A DNA stretch of 64,000 nucleotides from Mucilaginibacter straminoryzae (GTDB lineage: Bacteria > Bacteroidota > Bacteroidia > Sphingobacteriales > Sphingobacteriaceae): positions 62,001 through 126,000 of the forward strand of contig NZ_JALJEJ010000006.1 in NCBI RefSeq assembly GCF_022953055.1, given 5' to 3'. Of the stretch, positions 41,266 through 50,326 are shown in pieces. The notes under the pieces were generated by a model, which ran no database searches, had not been told where the DNA came from, and saw only the letters and a program-made list of their open reading frames with translations. Each line of letters starts with the position of its first letter. Position 1 is the first letter of the stretch. The position numbers and the translations under genes were made by a program.

Positions 41266-44200
41266 ATGGCGCAGAACAAGCAAATTTTTCAAGCCGAAAC
41301 CCCTGGTAGATGGAACCGTTTTAAATGGATCAGCCGTGTTATTGCTGTTATCCTGGCAGCCGCCGTGGCAGCATCGGTAATCACCATTACTTCAAAGCAG
41401 TATCCCTCGCTGCCTAACTTAAACCCTGCGCCCAAAAAGTTAACCAAAGAGGAGATAGACCAGCTTAAGCACTCCAAAAAATACAAAGATTTCCGCATTC
41501 AGAAGGCAGAGATACAGGCCCTAGCCCGTGCCCGCCGCGAACACCAGCGCTTGCACCCCAACAACAAAGACCGGATTAACGCAGGTTTTTATCGCGCATG
41601 GGAAGCGCAGGCCTACAATTCTTTGTATGACCACATCGGCAAGCTGGACATGATTGTTTCGGAAGGCTTTTCGATTACGCCGAATGCAGATACCGTTACC
41701 GCTAAAATGGATACCGGCCTGTTGAACCTCAATAAAAAGTATCATAAACCGGTAGTTGTATCGCTTTCCAACTACATCAACTACGATAACCAACATGGCG
41801 GGTTCGATAGTAAAGATGTCATCCGCATTGTTAACAACAAGGCTTCACGTGCAACATTTATCAGCAGCGTTATTAAACAGCTAAACTTTTACAAGTTTAA
41901 AGGGATCAATCTTGGGTTTGATGACCTGCCAAGCCGTAACAGCAAAGCTTACTATAACTTCCTGCGCGAGTTTTATACCGCCCTGCATGCTGCCGGCTAC
42001 CTGGTTACCCAGAACGTAATTGCCGAGGATGACACTTACGACCTGAAAGAGCTGCAAAAGTATAACGACTTTCTATTTGTGATGGCTTTTGACCAGCACA
42101 ACGAGAATACCAATCCGGGCGACATTTCTAACCAGCATTGGGTAGAAGAAATCTTAGACCGCGTATGCGCTATTGTGCCGAGCGAAAAAGTGATTTTAAC
42201 TGTAGCTGGCGGTGGTTACGACTGGCCTCAAAACAGCACCGGCAAGTCTATCGGGTACCAATATGCTATCAGTACTGCACTGGAGCAGCATAAAAAGATC
42301 AATTACGATCCGCAGTCTGCTAACCTCAGTTACGATTATGTTGGCAAAGACGGCTTGCGCCATGATGTTTACTTTACCGATGCGGCTACCAACTTTAATA
42401 TCATCCGCATGGCGGACGACTGGGCTACAGGTGGTGTAGCCTTGTGGCGTTTAGGCACGGAAGACCCACGATTGTGGACCTTCTTCCAGAAAAACCTAAC
42501 GATAGACTCGCTCAGAAAAACGGGCGTCGAGGTAAAACGTTTAACCAGCGTCGGCCTCAACAACAAGATTGATTACGATGGTGATGGTGAAGTATTGGAC
42601 CTGATCACCACGCCCGATACCGGCAGTATCGATGTGCAGATGGATACCAAGAACTTCGTAATCACCAACCAGAACTACATTAAGCTGCCGACCAAATACG
42701 TGATCAGACGGTACGGTTACGCGCCTAAAAAAGTGGTGCTTACTTTTGATGACGGCCCCGATCCGGATTATACGCCGCGTATTCTGGATATCCTGAAAAA
42801 AGAAAAAGTACCTGCGGCGTTCTTTGTGGTAGGTTCCATGGTGGAAAAGAATATTCCGCTGCTGCGACGCATCTATGACGAAGGTTACGAGATCGGAAAC
42901 CATACTTTCTTTCACCCGGATATTTCAACCGTTAGCATTCCGAGGGTAAGGCTGGAACTGAATTCAACCCGCCGTTTAATAGAAGCGGTAACTGGTAGAA
43001 GTACCATCCTGTTCCGCCCGCCTTTCAATGCGGATGCTGAACCGCAGACGCTTGCCGAGGTGATTCCGGTAGCTGAAAGCCGCAAGCAAAACTATATCAA
43101 CATCGGCGAATCTATCGACCCTTGGGACTGGCAGCCCGGCGTAACTGCTGATAGCATCATCGCTCGAACCATTCGCCAGGCAGACAAGGGCTCCATGATC
43201 TTACTTCATGATGCCGGCGGTGATACACGCGAGGAAACCGTTAAGGCTTTGCCTGCGATCATCCATTATTTTAAAACACACGGCTACCAGTTCACTACCA
43301 TTGCCGACGTTTTAGGTAAAACCAAGGATGACCTGATGCCGCCGATAAAAGACGACGCCAACAGCGGCATCACCGGCCCCTTGTATAACTTCTTCATCAT
43401 CGGGTTCTTTTATGGCAACTGGTTCATGTTGTACCTGTTCTTCTCGGCTATCTTCCTGGCTATTGGCCGCATCATCATGATCGGTGTACTGGCTATCAGG
43501 CAGTATTTCGAGGATAAGAAAACCCGCGATGCCCGCTACCAAAATGCCGTACTTTACCCGGTAAGCATTATTGTTCCGGCGTATAATGAAGAGGTTACCG
43601 CCATTAAAACCATCGACAGCTTATTGCAACTGGAATATCCGGAACTGGAAATTATCTTCATAGATGACGGATCTAAAGACCGCACTTTTGAAGTGGTGAA
43701 CAATGCTTACGGTAACCATGAAAAGGTAACAGTGCTAACCAAACCTAATGGTGGCAAAGCTTCTGCACTGAATTTTGGTATTACCCATGCCCGGTATGAT
43801 TATGTAGTTTGTATTGATGCAGATACTGTGTTGAAGAATGACGCGATTTACCACCTGATGACCTACTTTACCGATGAGGAAATAGGCGCGGTAGCCGGTA
43901 CGGTAAAAGTTGGTAATGAAAATAACCTGATTACCCGCTGGCAATCGATTGAATACATTACGGCCCAGAACATGGACCGCCGCGCCTTCGACCTGATTAA
44001 CAGTATCACCGTGGTACCCGGTGCCATAGGCGCTTTCCGCAAAGCAGCTATTTTTAAAGCGGGCGGCTTTACCTATGATACCCTTGCAGAGGATTGCGAC
44101 TTGACCATGCGCATCCTTAAACAAGGCTATATTGTTCGTAACTGCGGCGAGGCCATTGCTTACACAGAAGCGCCGGAAACGATCGGTGCGTTGCTGAAAC

Positions 44201-44637
44201 AGCGTTTCAGGTGGAGCTTTGGCGTAATTCAAAGTTTCTGGAAAAACCGCGATGCGCTGTTCAACAAGAAGTTTAAATTCTTCGGGATGGTGGGCATGCC
44301 TAATATCCTCGTCTTCCAGATCATCCTGCCGTTATTTTCACCGCTTGCCGATCTTCTGATGATCATCGGTCTGTTCAGCGATAAGCCGTGGAAAATTCTG
44401 GGCTATTACCTGGCCTTTATTGTGGTAGACTTTATTGTGTCTGTGGTGGCCTTCCGCATGGAACGTGAAGATTATAAGAAGCTGGTTTACATTATTCCGC
44501 AACGGTTCATCTGGAGGCAATTAATGTATTACGTACTGTTTAAGGCGATCCGTAAAGCGGTTAAAGGCGAATTAAGCGGCTGGGGAGCACTAAAGCGCAC
44601 CGGAAACGTAACCTTAAAGCGAGGGGAACAAAAGTAA
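41266..44637 (+). CDS. GH18-like / NodB deacetylase / GT2 fusion protein
   Basis: A 1123-residue membrane protein. A helix (about residues 24-44) is followed by a GH18-like domain (about 95-410), a NodB polysaccharide deacetylase (about 485-690) with T-F-D-D-G-P-D (D495, D496), H546 and H550 in G-N-H-T-F-F-H-P, R-P-P-F-N and H648, then membrane helices (about 705-745), a processive GT2 domain (I-D-A-D at 850-853, E-D at 942-943, Q-R-F-R-W at 979-983) and C-terminal helices. It probably makes and deacetylates a beta-linked N-acetylhexosamine polymer during export. In the GH18 part, the catalytic D-x-D-x-E is replaced by N215, G217 and D219. A TAATTTTG box lies at 41238-41245. Confidence 0.92.
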   Translation: MAQNKQIFQAETPGRWNRFKWISRVIAVILAAAVAASVITITSKQYPSLPNLNPAPKKLTKEEIDQLKHSKKYKDFRIQKAEIQALARARREHQRLHPNNKDRINAGFYRAWEAQAYNSLYDHIGKLDMIVSEGFSITPNADTVTAKMDTGLLNLNKKYHKPVVVSLSNYINYDNQHGGFDSKDVIRIVNNKASRATFISSVIKQLNFYKFKGINLGFDDLPSRNSKAYYNFLREFYTALHAAGYLVTQNVIAEDDTYDLKELQKYNDFLFVMAFDQHNENTNPGDISNQHWVEEILDRVCAIVPSEKVILTVAGGGYDWPQNSTGKSIGYQYAISTALEQHKKINYDPQSANLSYDYVGKDGLRHDVYFTDAATNFNIIRMADDWATGGVALWRLGTEDPRLWTFFQKNLTIDSLRKTGVEVKRLTSVGLNNKIDYDGDGEVLDLITTPDTGSIDVQMDTKNFVITNQNYIKLPTKYVIRRYGYAPKKVVLTFDDGPDPDYTPRILDILKKEKVPAAFFVVGSMVEKNIPLLRRIYDEGYEIGNHTFFHPDISTVSIPRVRLELNSTRRLIEAVTGRSTILFRPPFNADAEPQTLAEVIPVAESRKQNYINIGESIDPWDWQPGVTADSIIARTIRQADKGSMILLHDAGGDTREETVKALPAIIHYFKTHGYQFTTIADVLGKTKDDLMPPIKDDANSGITGPLYNFFIIGFFYGNWFMLYLFFSAIFLAIGRIIMIGVLAIRQYFEDKKTRDARYQNAVLYPVSIIVPAYNEEVTAIKTIDSLLQLEYPELEIIFIDDGSKDRTFEVVNNAYGNHEKVTVLTKPNGGKASALNFGITHARYDYVVCIDADTVLKNDAIYHLMTYFTDEEIGAVAGTVKVGNENNLITRWQSIEYITAQNMDRRAFDLINSITVVPGAIGAFRKAAIFKAGGFTYDTLAEDCDLTMRILKQGYIVRNCGEAIAYTEAPETIGALLKQRFRWSFGVIQSFWKNRDALFNKKFKFFGMVGMPNILVFQIILPLFSPLADLLMIIGLFSDKPWKILGYYLAFIVVDFIVSVVAFRMEREDYKKLVYIIPQRFIWRQLMYYVLFKAIRKAVKGELSGWGALKRTGNVTLKRGEQK

Positions 44638-44642
44638 AACGA

Positions 44643-45125
44643 TCAGGCTTTTTCTATCAGGCAAACGGCATAAGCCACAACACCTTCGCCCCTGCCAATG
44701 AAACCCATTTGTTCGTTGGTAGTGGCTTTGATAGAAATGTCTTCCTCGTCTATCCCGGCTGCCTGGGCAATGTTTGCCTTCATAGCCGGTACATGCGGAT
44801 TAATTTTTGGCGCTTCCAGGCATATCATGGCATCGATATTACCTACCGCCCATCCCTTTTCTTTCAATAAACCTATCACATGTTGCAGCAAGATCAGGCT
44901 GCTGATACCCCGCCAGCGCTCGTCCTTATTAGAAAAGTGGTAGCCGATATCGCGCATGTTCGCAGCCCCGAGCAAGGCATCGCAAATGGCATGTACAATG
45001 ACGTCTGCATCCGAGTGTCCGAACGCACCTGAGTGATGTTCCAGTTGCACGCCGCCCATAATAAACGGATGGCCTTCTTTCATCTGGTGCACATCAAACC
45101 CAAATCCAACTTTTAGCTTACTCAT
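44643..45125 (-). CDS. ispF: 2-C-methyl-D-erythritol 2,4-cyclodiphosphate synthase
   Basis: A 160-residue enzyme of the non-mevalonate isoprenoid pathway. The N-terminus K-V-G-F-G-F-D-V-H-Q has the zinc ligands D and H of D-V-H; H-S-D-A-D-V-I-V-H-A-I-C-D-A-L-L-G-A and the C-terminal K-A-T-T-N-E-Q-M-G-F-I-G-R-G-E-G are the family blocks. The length is normal. The ATG at 45125 is preferred to a TTG nine bases upstream. The start overlaps the end of porV by eight bases, so translation is coupled. Confidence 0.97.
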   Translation of the reverse strand: MSKLKVGFGFDVHQMKEGHPFIMGGVQLEHHSGAFGHSDADVIVHAICDALLGAANMRDIGYHFSNKDERWRGISSLILLQHVIGLLKEKGWAVGNIDAMICLEAPKINPHVPAMKANIAQAAGIDEEDISIKATTNEQMGFIGRGEGVVAYAVCLIEKA

Positions 45126-46290
45126 CTTTATCAAACAGCGAATTAAAATTAACCAGCAATGTAAAGCGAAGGGTGTTCGCGAAAGGACTTTTTTGCTGGC
45201 TGGCGGCTACATAAGAAAAATCCAGGTTAAAGGCTTTGTATTTCAATCCGGCGCCTAAAGTAAAATAGTTACCGCTACCCTTTTGAGGGTCTTTATAATA
45301 GTAACCGGTACGTAAAGCAAACTGCTTATTATACCAGTACTCTATACCAAGCGAGTAGCCTATTTCCTTCAGTTCTTCTTTAAAACCACCCGGTGCATCT
45401 GAAAACGAACCGAAAATACCGGCCGGGACGGATTTATCATCATCCTTACCGGATATAATATTACCCTGGGCATCCCTGATTGGGGGTGAAGGTGTCAATA
45501 ACTTATTCAGATCAAAAGCCAGGGTAAACTGGTTCAGGTCATCCAGGTCAATCGTATTTGCTGCGCCTAACCGCAGGTTAGTAGGTAAAAAGTATTTGGG
45601 GCCGCCATCGGAGTAACTTACACGCGGCCCTATATTGGAAATATCTGCACCGAAGGCAAATAAAGAAGTCTTGCCAAACTGCTCTCCCGCCTTGCGATAG
45701 TACATAGATACATCAGCAGCTACGGTATTGACCGAACTGATCTGCTGCCCGGTAGAGAACGAATTATTAAAAAGACCAGAATGAATGTATCTTAATGATA
45801 AACCTAATGAAAACTCTTTACCAAAACGGCGCGCAAAAGAAGCGTCAGCGGTGAATTCATTGGGGGTGTATGTGCCCATATCCTGCTGAAATTCGTTAGT
45901 CAGTTGCACCGAACCCAGGTTGAAATAACGCATGGAAAGCCCAAGCGCATTGTTGTCGTCAAACTTGTGCGCATAGCTCAAATAAGATAAGCTAACATCT
46001 GGCACCAATTTACGCAGCCAGGGATTATAAGAGGCCGATACCGTGTTTACATCCTCAATAAAGGCAAGCTTTGAAGGGTTCCAGTAATTAGCATTTACAT
46101 CCGGCGATATGGCCACACCTGCTTCACCCATGGAACCAGAACGCGCATCTGGTGTAAGGTTGATAGAGGGTACAGCAATATTATCGCGTCTTACGGTTTG
46201 TGTGGTGGTTTGGGCTGCAAGCGATAAGGGCAATAAGCACACTGCCCCACCGGTAAGCCATAAGATTCTATTAAAAAAAAACTTGCTCAA
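45118..46290 (-). CDS. porV: Type IX secretion outer-membrane protein PorV
   Basis: A 390-residue beta-barrel protein with a signal peptide (about residues 1-26, ending L-A-A-Q). The mature start V-P-S-I-N-L-T-P-D-A-R-S-G-S-M-G-E-A-G-V-A-I-S and the following N-A-N-Y-W-N-P-S-K identify PorV (LptO). In type IX secretion PorV carries cargo from the translocon to the PorU sortase. No ATG is available in frame before the signal peptide, so the start appears to be TTG at 46290. porU is not next to it. gldJ is divergent upstream. Confidence 0.93.
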   Translation of the reverse strand: MSKFFFNRILWLTGGAVCLLPLSLAAQTTTQTVRRDNIAVPSINLTPDARSGSMGEAGVAISPDVNANYWNPSKLAFIEDVNTVSASYNPWLRKLVPDVSLSYLSYAHKFDDNNALGLSMRYFNLGSVQLTNEFQQDMGTYTPNEFTADASFARRFGKEFSLGLSLRYIHSGLFNNSFSTGQQISSVNTVAADVSMYYRKAGEQFGKTSLFAFGADISNIGPRVSYSDGGPKYFLPTNLRLGAANTIDLDDLNQFTLAFDLNKLLTPSPPIRDAQGNIISGKDDDKSVPAGIFGSFSDAPGGFKEELKEIGYSLGIEYWYNKQFALRTGYYYKDPQKGSGNYFTLGAGLKYKAFNLDFSYVAASQQKSPFANTLRFTLLVNFNSLFDKDE

Positions 46291-46514
46291 TTGGTACTTG
46301 TTACAGCGTTATATGCAATATTAGAGTTAATCTGCCACTTTATCAAAAGTTACCAGCAGGCATAAAAAATAATTTCTCAAACAATTGTAACTCTTAGTTG
46401 ATTTTATCGTAAAAACCCCAATTAATGGTAAAAAAATTTAAATATCTAACAAAAAGATCACTAAATATTTACATACAAAGTTTTTATATTTACATTGTGA
46501 ACAACTATAGATTT

Positions 46515-48278
46515 ATGACTTTAAATTGTACAAGGTTTGCTTTGGTGTTGTTGTGCCTGGGTGTAGTGTTAAGTAGCTGCAGCAAGCGCCAGCAATCCCC
46601 TAAAACAGGGATGAACTACAATGATAAATACAATGGAGGGTTCCAGGTATTTAAGAAAACCCACCCCGCTCCGGGGCCAGGCTTAGTTCCTATAGAGGGC
46701 GGCACCTTTGTATTAGGCGGCAGTGCCGATCAGGATGTTAATTACGAATATAACAATATGCGCCGCAGGGTAACGGTACCATCTTTTTATATGGATGATA
46801 CCGAGGTTGCCAACGTGGACTGGTTAGAGTACCTGCATTGGTTAAATATTAACTATCCGGACGACAAAAGACTTTATTATGAAGCGTTGCCGGATACATT
46901 AGTTTGGCGCAGCCCTTTGTCTTACAACGAACCTTACGTTAGCAACTATTTCCGTCACCCGGCATACCAGGATTATCCTGTTGTTGGTGTTACCTGGGAT
47001 CAGGCCCAAGATTACTGTGTGTGGCGTACAGACCGTATGAACGAAAACTTGCTGCGTAATGCCAACATTCTGGCGACATGGAAAGATGCGGCAGGCGCAG
47101 GTAAGGGCGGCAATGGTAAAGGTGGAGCAACAACAGCGTCGGCACCAAATGGCGGCAAAGAACCTTTCAATACAGAAATTTATCTGAACGGCCAGTACCG
47201 TGGCGAGGGTATCGACGGTAAAAAAATGATCCCTGATCTGAACCCTAATGCAAAACCGGCTGCTAATGCTAAAGGCAAAAATGGCCGTCCGACAAGGCCT
47301 GCAGGTCTGGAAGATGGTATCCTGAAACCAGGCTACCGTTTACCATCTGAAGCGGAATGGGAATACGCTGCCTTAGGTTTAATTGGCAATACCGAATTTG
47401 AAAATATCAGCGACGGTAAGATCTATCCATGGAATGGCATGGGTGTCCGCTCACCAAAGAAAAGAACCAGAGGCTTAATCCTGGCTAACTTTAAACGTGG
47501 TGACGGTGATAACATGGGTGTTGGCGGCTTCCTTAATGATAAGGCAGACATTACCGCTCCAGTTCGTTCTTATCAACCTAATGATTTTGGCTTATATAAT
47601 ATGGCTGGTAACGTAAACGAATGGACCGCCGATACGTATCGCCAATCTTCATTTGAAGACGTGGATGATTTTAACCCATTCCGCGGTAACCAGTTTAAAG
47701 ACAAACGCCTGGAAGATCCGGCTAAAGGCTTATTGGCAAAAGATAAATATGGCAGGCCGATTAAAGATCCGGCAAAAACTGGCCGTAAACAAAAATGGGA
47801 CGAACTGACAGCTCAACAACAACTTGCCGTTGGTACTAATGCAAGAACCGGTGCAACTAATGAAACATTGCCCGCTGGTATAACTGCTGCCCCAGCCCAA
47901 ACACAGCCCGCTACTGCTACAACCGGTGCTACGCCTGCTACCACTACTGCTGCTGCGCCTACAGGTGACATCAGAGATCAGTACAAAAAACCTTATAACC
48001 CGGATTTCAGAGGTTATGCCGATAGTGCTAATACCGTGTTGTATGGACAGACAACTTTGGTTAACGACCATTCTAAGGTTTACAAAGGCGGTTCATGGAA
48101 TGATCGTGCTTACTGGCTTAACCCGGCTACACGCCGTTATATGGACGAAGACCAGTCAAGCGCAGAAGTTGGTTTCCGTTGTGCCATGACCATGGTTGGC
48201 GCAACAGAGATAAACCCTTCGGGCCGCCCGCACTTTGTTCAGAAAAAACCGAAACCATTCAAAGCCAGGGGAAGATAA
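46515..48278 (+). CDS. gldJ: Gliding motility/T9SS lipoprotein GldJ
   Basis: A 587-residue lipoprotein: signal peptide with lipobox L-S-S-C and C22. The domain is related to formylglycine-generating enzymes: G-L-V-P-I-E-G-G-T-F, M-D-D-T-E-V-A-N-V-D-W-L-E-Y-L-H-W-L, Y-R-L-P-S-E-A-E-W-E-Y-A-A and the closing G-G-S-W-N-D-R-A and E-V-G-F-R-C-A. Low-complexity inserts (about residues 195-275 and 440-510, Ala/Thr/Pro/Gly-rich) are typical of GldJ. An in-frame ATG 90 bases upstream is unlikely because it would bury the signal peptide. GldJ is needed for a working type IX secretion machine. Confidence 0.92.
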   Translation: MTLNCTRFALVLLCLGVVLSSCSKRQQSPKTGMNYNDKYNGGFQVFKKTHPAPGPGLVPIEGGTFVLGGSADQDVNYEYNNMRRRVTVPSFYMDDTEVANVDWLEYLHWLNINYPDDKRLYYEALPDTLVWRSPLSYNEPYVSNYFRHPAYQDYPVVGVTWDQAQDYCVWRTDRMNENLLRNANILATWKDAAGAGKGGNGKGGATTASAPNGGKEPFNTEIYLNGQYRGEGIDGKKMIPDLNPNAKPAANAKGKNGRPTRPAGLEDGILKPGYRLPSEAEWEYAALGLIGNTEFENISDGKIYPWNGMGVRSPKKRTRGLILANFKRGDGDNMGVGGFLNDKADITAPVRSYQPNDFGLYNMAGNVNEWTADTYRQSSFEDVDDFNPFRGNQFKDKRLEDPAKGLLAKDKYGRPIKDPAKTGRKQKWDELTAQQQLAVGTNARTGATNETLPAGITAAPAQTQPATATTGATPATTTAAAPTGDIRDQYKKPYNPDFRGYADSANTVLYGQTTLVNDHSKVYKGGSWNDRAYWLNPATRRYMDEDQSSAEVGFRCAMTMVGATEINPSGRPHFVQKKPKPFKARGR

Positions 48279-48300
48279 TCACTGGCGAAGTAATGATACC

Positions 48301-48335
48301 AAAAGAGCCTTAAGCTAAACACTTAAGGCTCTTTT
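48301..48335. terminator. Bidirectional terminator between gldJ and the biotin carrier gene
   Basis: A 14-bp near-perfect stem (AAAAGAGCCTTAAG / CTTAAGGCTCTTTT) with a seven-base loop lies 22 bases after the gldJ stop and 32 beyond the stop of the convergent biotin carrier gene. T runs flank it on both strands. Confidence 0.9.
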
Positions 48336-48367
48336 ATTTTTCAGAACAGACAGACCTTACTTAAGCA

Positions 48368-48865
48368 CTAAAAACCGATTAGCACCGTTCCTTTTTCTAC
48401 TTTATCGCCAGGCTTTATCCGTACAGACTTTACGGTAGCACTTGCTGGGGCCTTGATAATATTCTCCATTTTCATCGCTTCAAGTACAAACAGGTTATCG
48501 CCTTTTTGCACGGTGTCCCCTTCGTTAACAAATACTTTAAGTACTAAGCCAGGCATTGGCGCTTTCAAATCAGCTACGGCACCCGCAGTGATACTGCTCA
48601 TACCCAATTGTTCTAATAAGGCATCATACTGGTCTTTGGCCTTTAGCTCGTATACATTACCGTTTACCTTTATCGAAGCGCTTTTCTCAGTAGCATCAAA
48701 AGCCACCAGTTCTGCCTGGTAAGATTTATCATCCAATATGATATGAAACCTCGTTTGGCTAAGGGATGCGATATCTGGCTGAATGATACTATCATTCAAT
48801 TCAACTAACCCATCTTTTCCTTCAGTCGTAAATTTGAATTTCTCGTTAACGGTAATTTGATACAT
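48368..48865 (-). CDS. Biotin carboxyl carrier protein
   Basis: A 165-residue protein. The C-terminal biotinyl domain (about residues 95-165) has A-P-M-P-G-L-V-L-K and the biotinylation site E-A-M-K-M-E-N with K132. The N-terminal part is a small beta-rich region. In Bacteroidota this form accompanies acyl-CoA (acetyl- or propionyl-CoA) carboxylases, moving carboxybiotin between subunits. The carboxylase subunits are not in the window, so the substrate is uncertain. The DUF4159 gene ends two bases upstream of its ATG. Confidence 0.92.
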   Translation of the reverse strand: MYQITVNEKFKFTTEGKDGLVELNDSIIQPDIASLSQTRFHIILDDKSYQAELVAFDATEKSASIKVNGNVYELKAKDQYDALLEQLGMSSITAGAVADLKAPMPGLVLKVFVNEGDTVQKGDNLFVLEAMKMENIIKAPASATVKSVRIKPGDKVEKGTVLIGF

Positions 48866-48867
48866 AG

Positions 48868-49527
48868 CTATTGTATTAATGCGTATTGAACCAGGTTTGC
48901 GCCCATTTGCAAAGCCTTTAAACGTGTTTGTTGCGAGTCACCAGCATAGGTACCATAATCTTCCCAACCATTACCCAAATCGCACTCGTAATCGTAAAAA
49001 CAAACCAATCGGCCTTTATAAATGATCCCGAAACCTTGTGGACGTTTGTTATTATGCTCATGAATTTTGGGTAATCCGTTGTTAAAATCGTATTTCTGAT
49101 GATATACCGGATGATTATACGGTAGTTCTATAAAGTCTAGCTCGGGGAATACCTTTTTCATTTGCGGGCGGATAAACTGATCCAGCCCGTAATTATCGCA
49201 AATGTGTAGGAAGCCCCCACCTATTAAATACTTCCGCAGGTTTCGCGCTTCCTGATCGGTAAATATCACATTACCGTGGCCAGTCATAAAAACAAACGGG
49301 TAGTTAAAAATTTCCGTGCTACCTACATCAACCGTTTCTTCATCTGCCTGAAAATTGGTTTTTAAATTAGTATTGCAAAACTTCGCCAGGTTGGTTAAAG
49401 CTGTACGGTCGCCATACCAGTCGCCCCCACCGTTATATTTCAAACGGGCAAGCTTGTACGACGGCTTGCTGAAGCTAAACAACAAGCATCCCGACAATAC
49501 CAGAAAAAATAGCGCAGATTTTCTCAT
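48868..49527 (-). CDS. DUF4159-domain protein, exported
   Basis: A 219-residue protein with a signal peptide (about residues 1-20). The mature domain has L-K-Y-N-G-G-G-D-W-Y-G-D, F-M-T-G-H-G-N-V-I-F-T-D-Q-E-A-R-N-L-R-K-Y-L-I-G-G-G-F-L-H-I-C-D-N, all typical of DUF4159, a domain with a class I amidotransferase-like fold and no known activity. The ATG at 49527 overlaps the rsmE stop by one base (TGATG), favouring it over the TTG at 49530. Confidence 0.85.
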   Translation of the reverse strand: MRKSALFFLVLSGCLLFSFSKPSYKLARLKYNGGGDWYGDRTALTNLAKFCNTNLKTNFQADEETVDVGSTEIFNYPFVFMTGHGNVIFTDQEARNLRKYLIGGGFLHICDNYGLDQFIRPQMKKVFPELDFIELPYNHPVYHQKYDFNNGLPKIHEHNNKRPQGFGIIYKGRLVCFYDYECDLGNGWEDYGTYAGDSQQTRLKALQMGANLVQYALIQ

Positions 49528-50234
49528 CAACGGTTTAAAAAGTTCACCTCGAAGCAGGCTTCTAGTGCAGCGGTCTCTGTACGCAGGCGGCTGCTACCTA
49601 AAGTTATGGGTTTAAATCCATTTTTTAAAGCCCCTTCTATCTCCGCCGGACTAAAGTCGCCCTCGGGCCCTATCAATATCAAATAACGTCCGTGTGGCTC
49701 TAAAAGTGTTGAAATTTCTTGCTTTTCGCCTGGTTCACAATGAGCGATAAACTTCTGCCCCTCGAAAGGCTGCGAAATAAACTGATTAAAAGTGATTGTT
49801 GGATGAATAAGCGGGTGATATGCTTTCAAAGACTGTTTAACCGCAGCTGTAACTATTTTATCCAGGCGGTCTACCTTGGCCTCTTTCCGTTCAGACCGTT
49901 GGCAAAGCAAAAGCGATACTTCATCTATCCCGATCTCTGTTGCTTTCTCCAGAAACCATTCCGTCCGTTCGATATTCTTTGTCGGTGCGAGGGCAATGTG
50001 CAGGTGATGGTTACGTTTTTGGTATTCCTGCTCACTGGATGTTATGGTTAACAAAGTTCGTTTGGGATGTGCGTCGGCAATAACGGCATGGTACCAACCA
50101 CCACGGCCATCTATCAGCTCCACTTCATCCTGCACCGAAAGTCGCAGCACACGGATACAGTGCTTGCTCTCCTCTTCATTCAATTGGTAAGCAGTTTGGC
50201 CCGGAGCCAGATCAGGTGTGTAAAAGAGGTGCAT
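49527..50234 (-). CDS. rsmE: 16S rRNA (uracil-1498-N3)-methyltransferase
   Basis: A 235-residue SPOUT-class methyltransferase that modifies U1498 of 16S rRNA in the assembled small subunit. Family signs: an N-terminal PUA-like region with S-K-H-C-I-R-V-L-R-L, the K-A-T-E-I-G-I-D-E and C-Q-R-S-E-R segments, and the knot with L-I-L-I-G-P-E-G-D-F-S-P-A-E-I and L-G-S-S-R-L-R-T-E-T-A-A. The C-terminal A-L-E-A motif is present. Translationally coupled to the DUF4159 gene. Confidence 0.96.
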   Translation of the reverse strand: MHLFYTPDLAPGQTAYQLNEEESKHCIRVLRLSVQDEVELIDGRGGWYHAVIADAHPKRTLLTITSSEQEYQKRNHHLHIALAPTKNIERTEWFLEKATEIGIDEVSLLLCQRSERKEAKVDRLDKIVTAAVKQSLKAYHPLIHPTITFNQFISQPFEGQKFIAHCEPGEKQEISTLLEPHGRYLILIGPEGDFSPAEIEGALKNGFKPITLGSSRLRTETAALEACFEVNFLNR

Positions 50235-50326
50235 AATGGTATGGTGTAAAAGTGCACCGGTTCAATCGCCTTGATAGCTGTCATTATCAACGCTGATCAA
50301 ATCCGGCACTACCGTGCAGAACAAAC

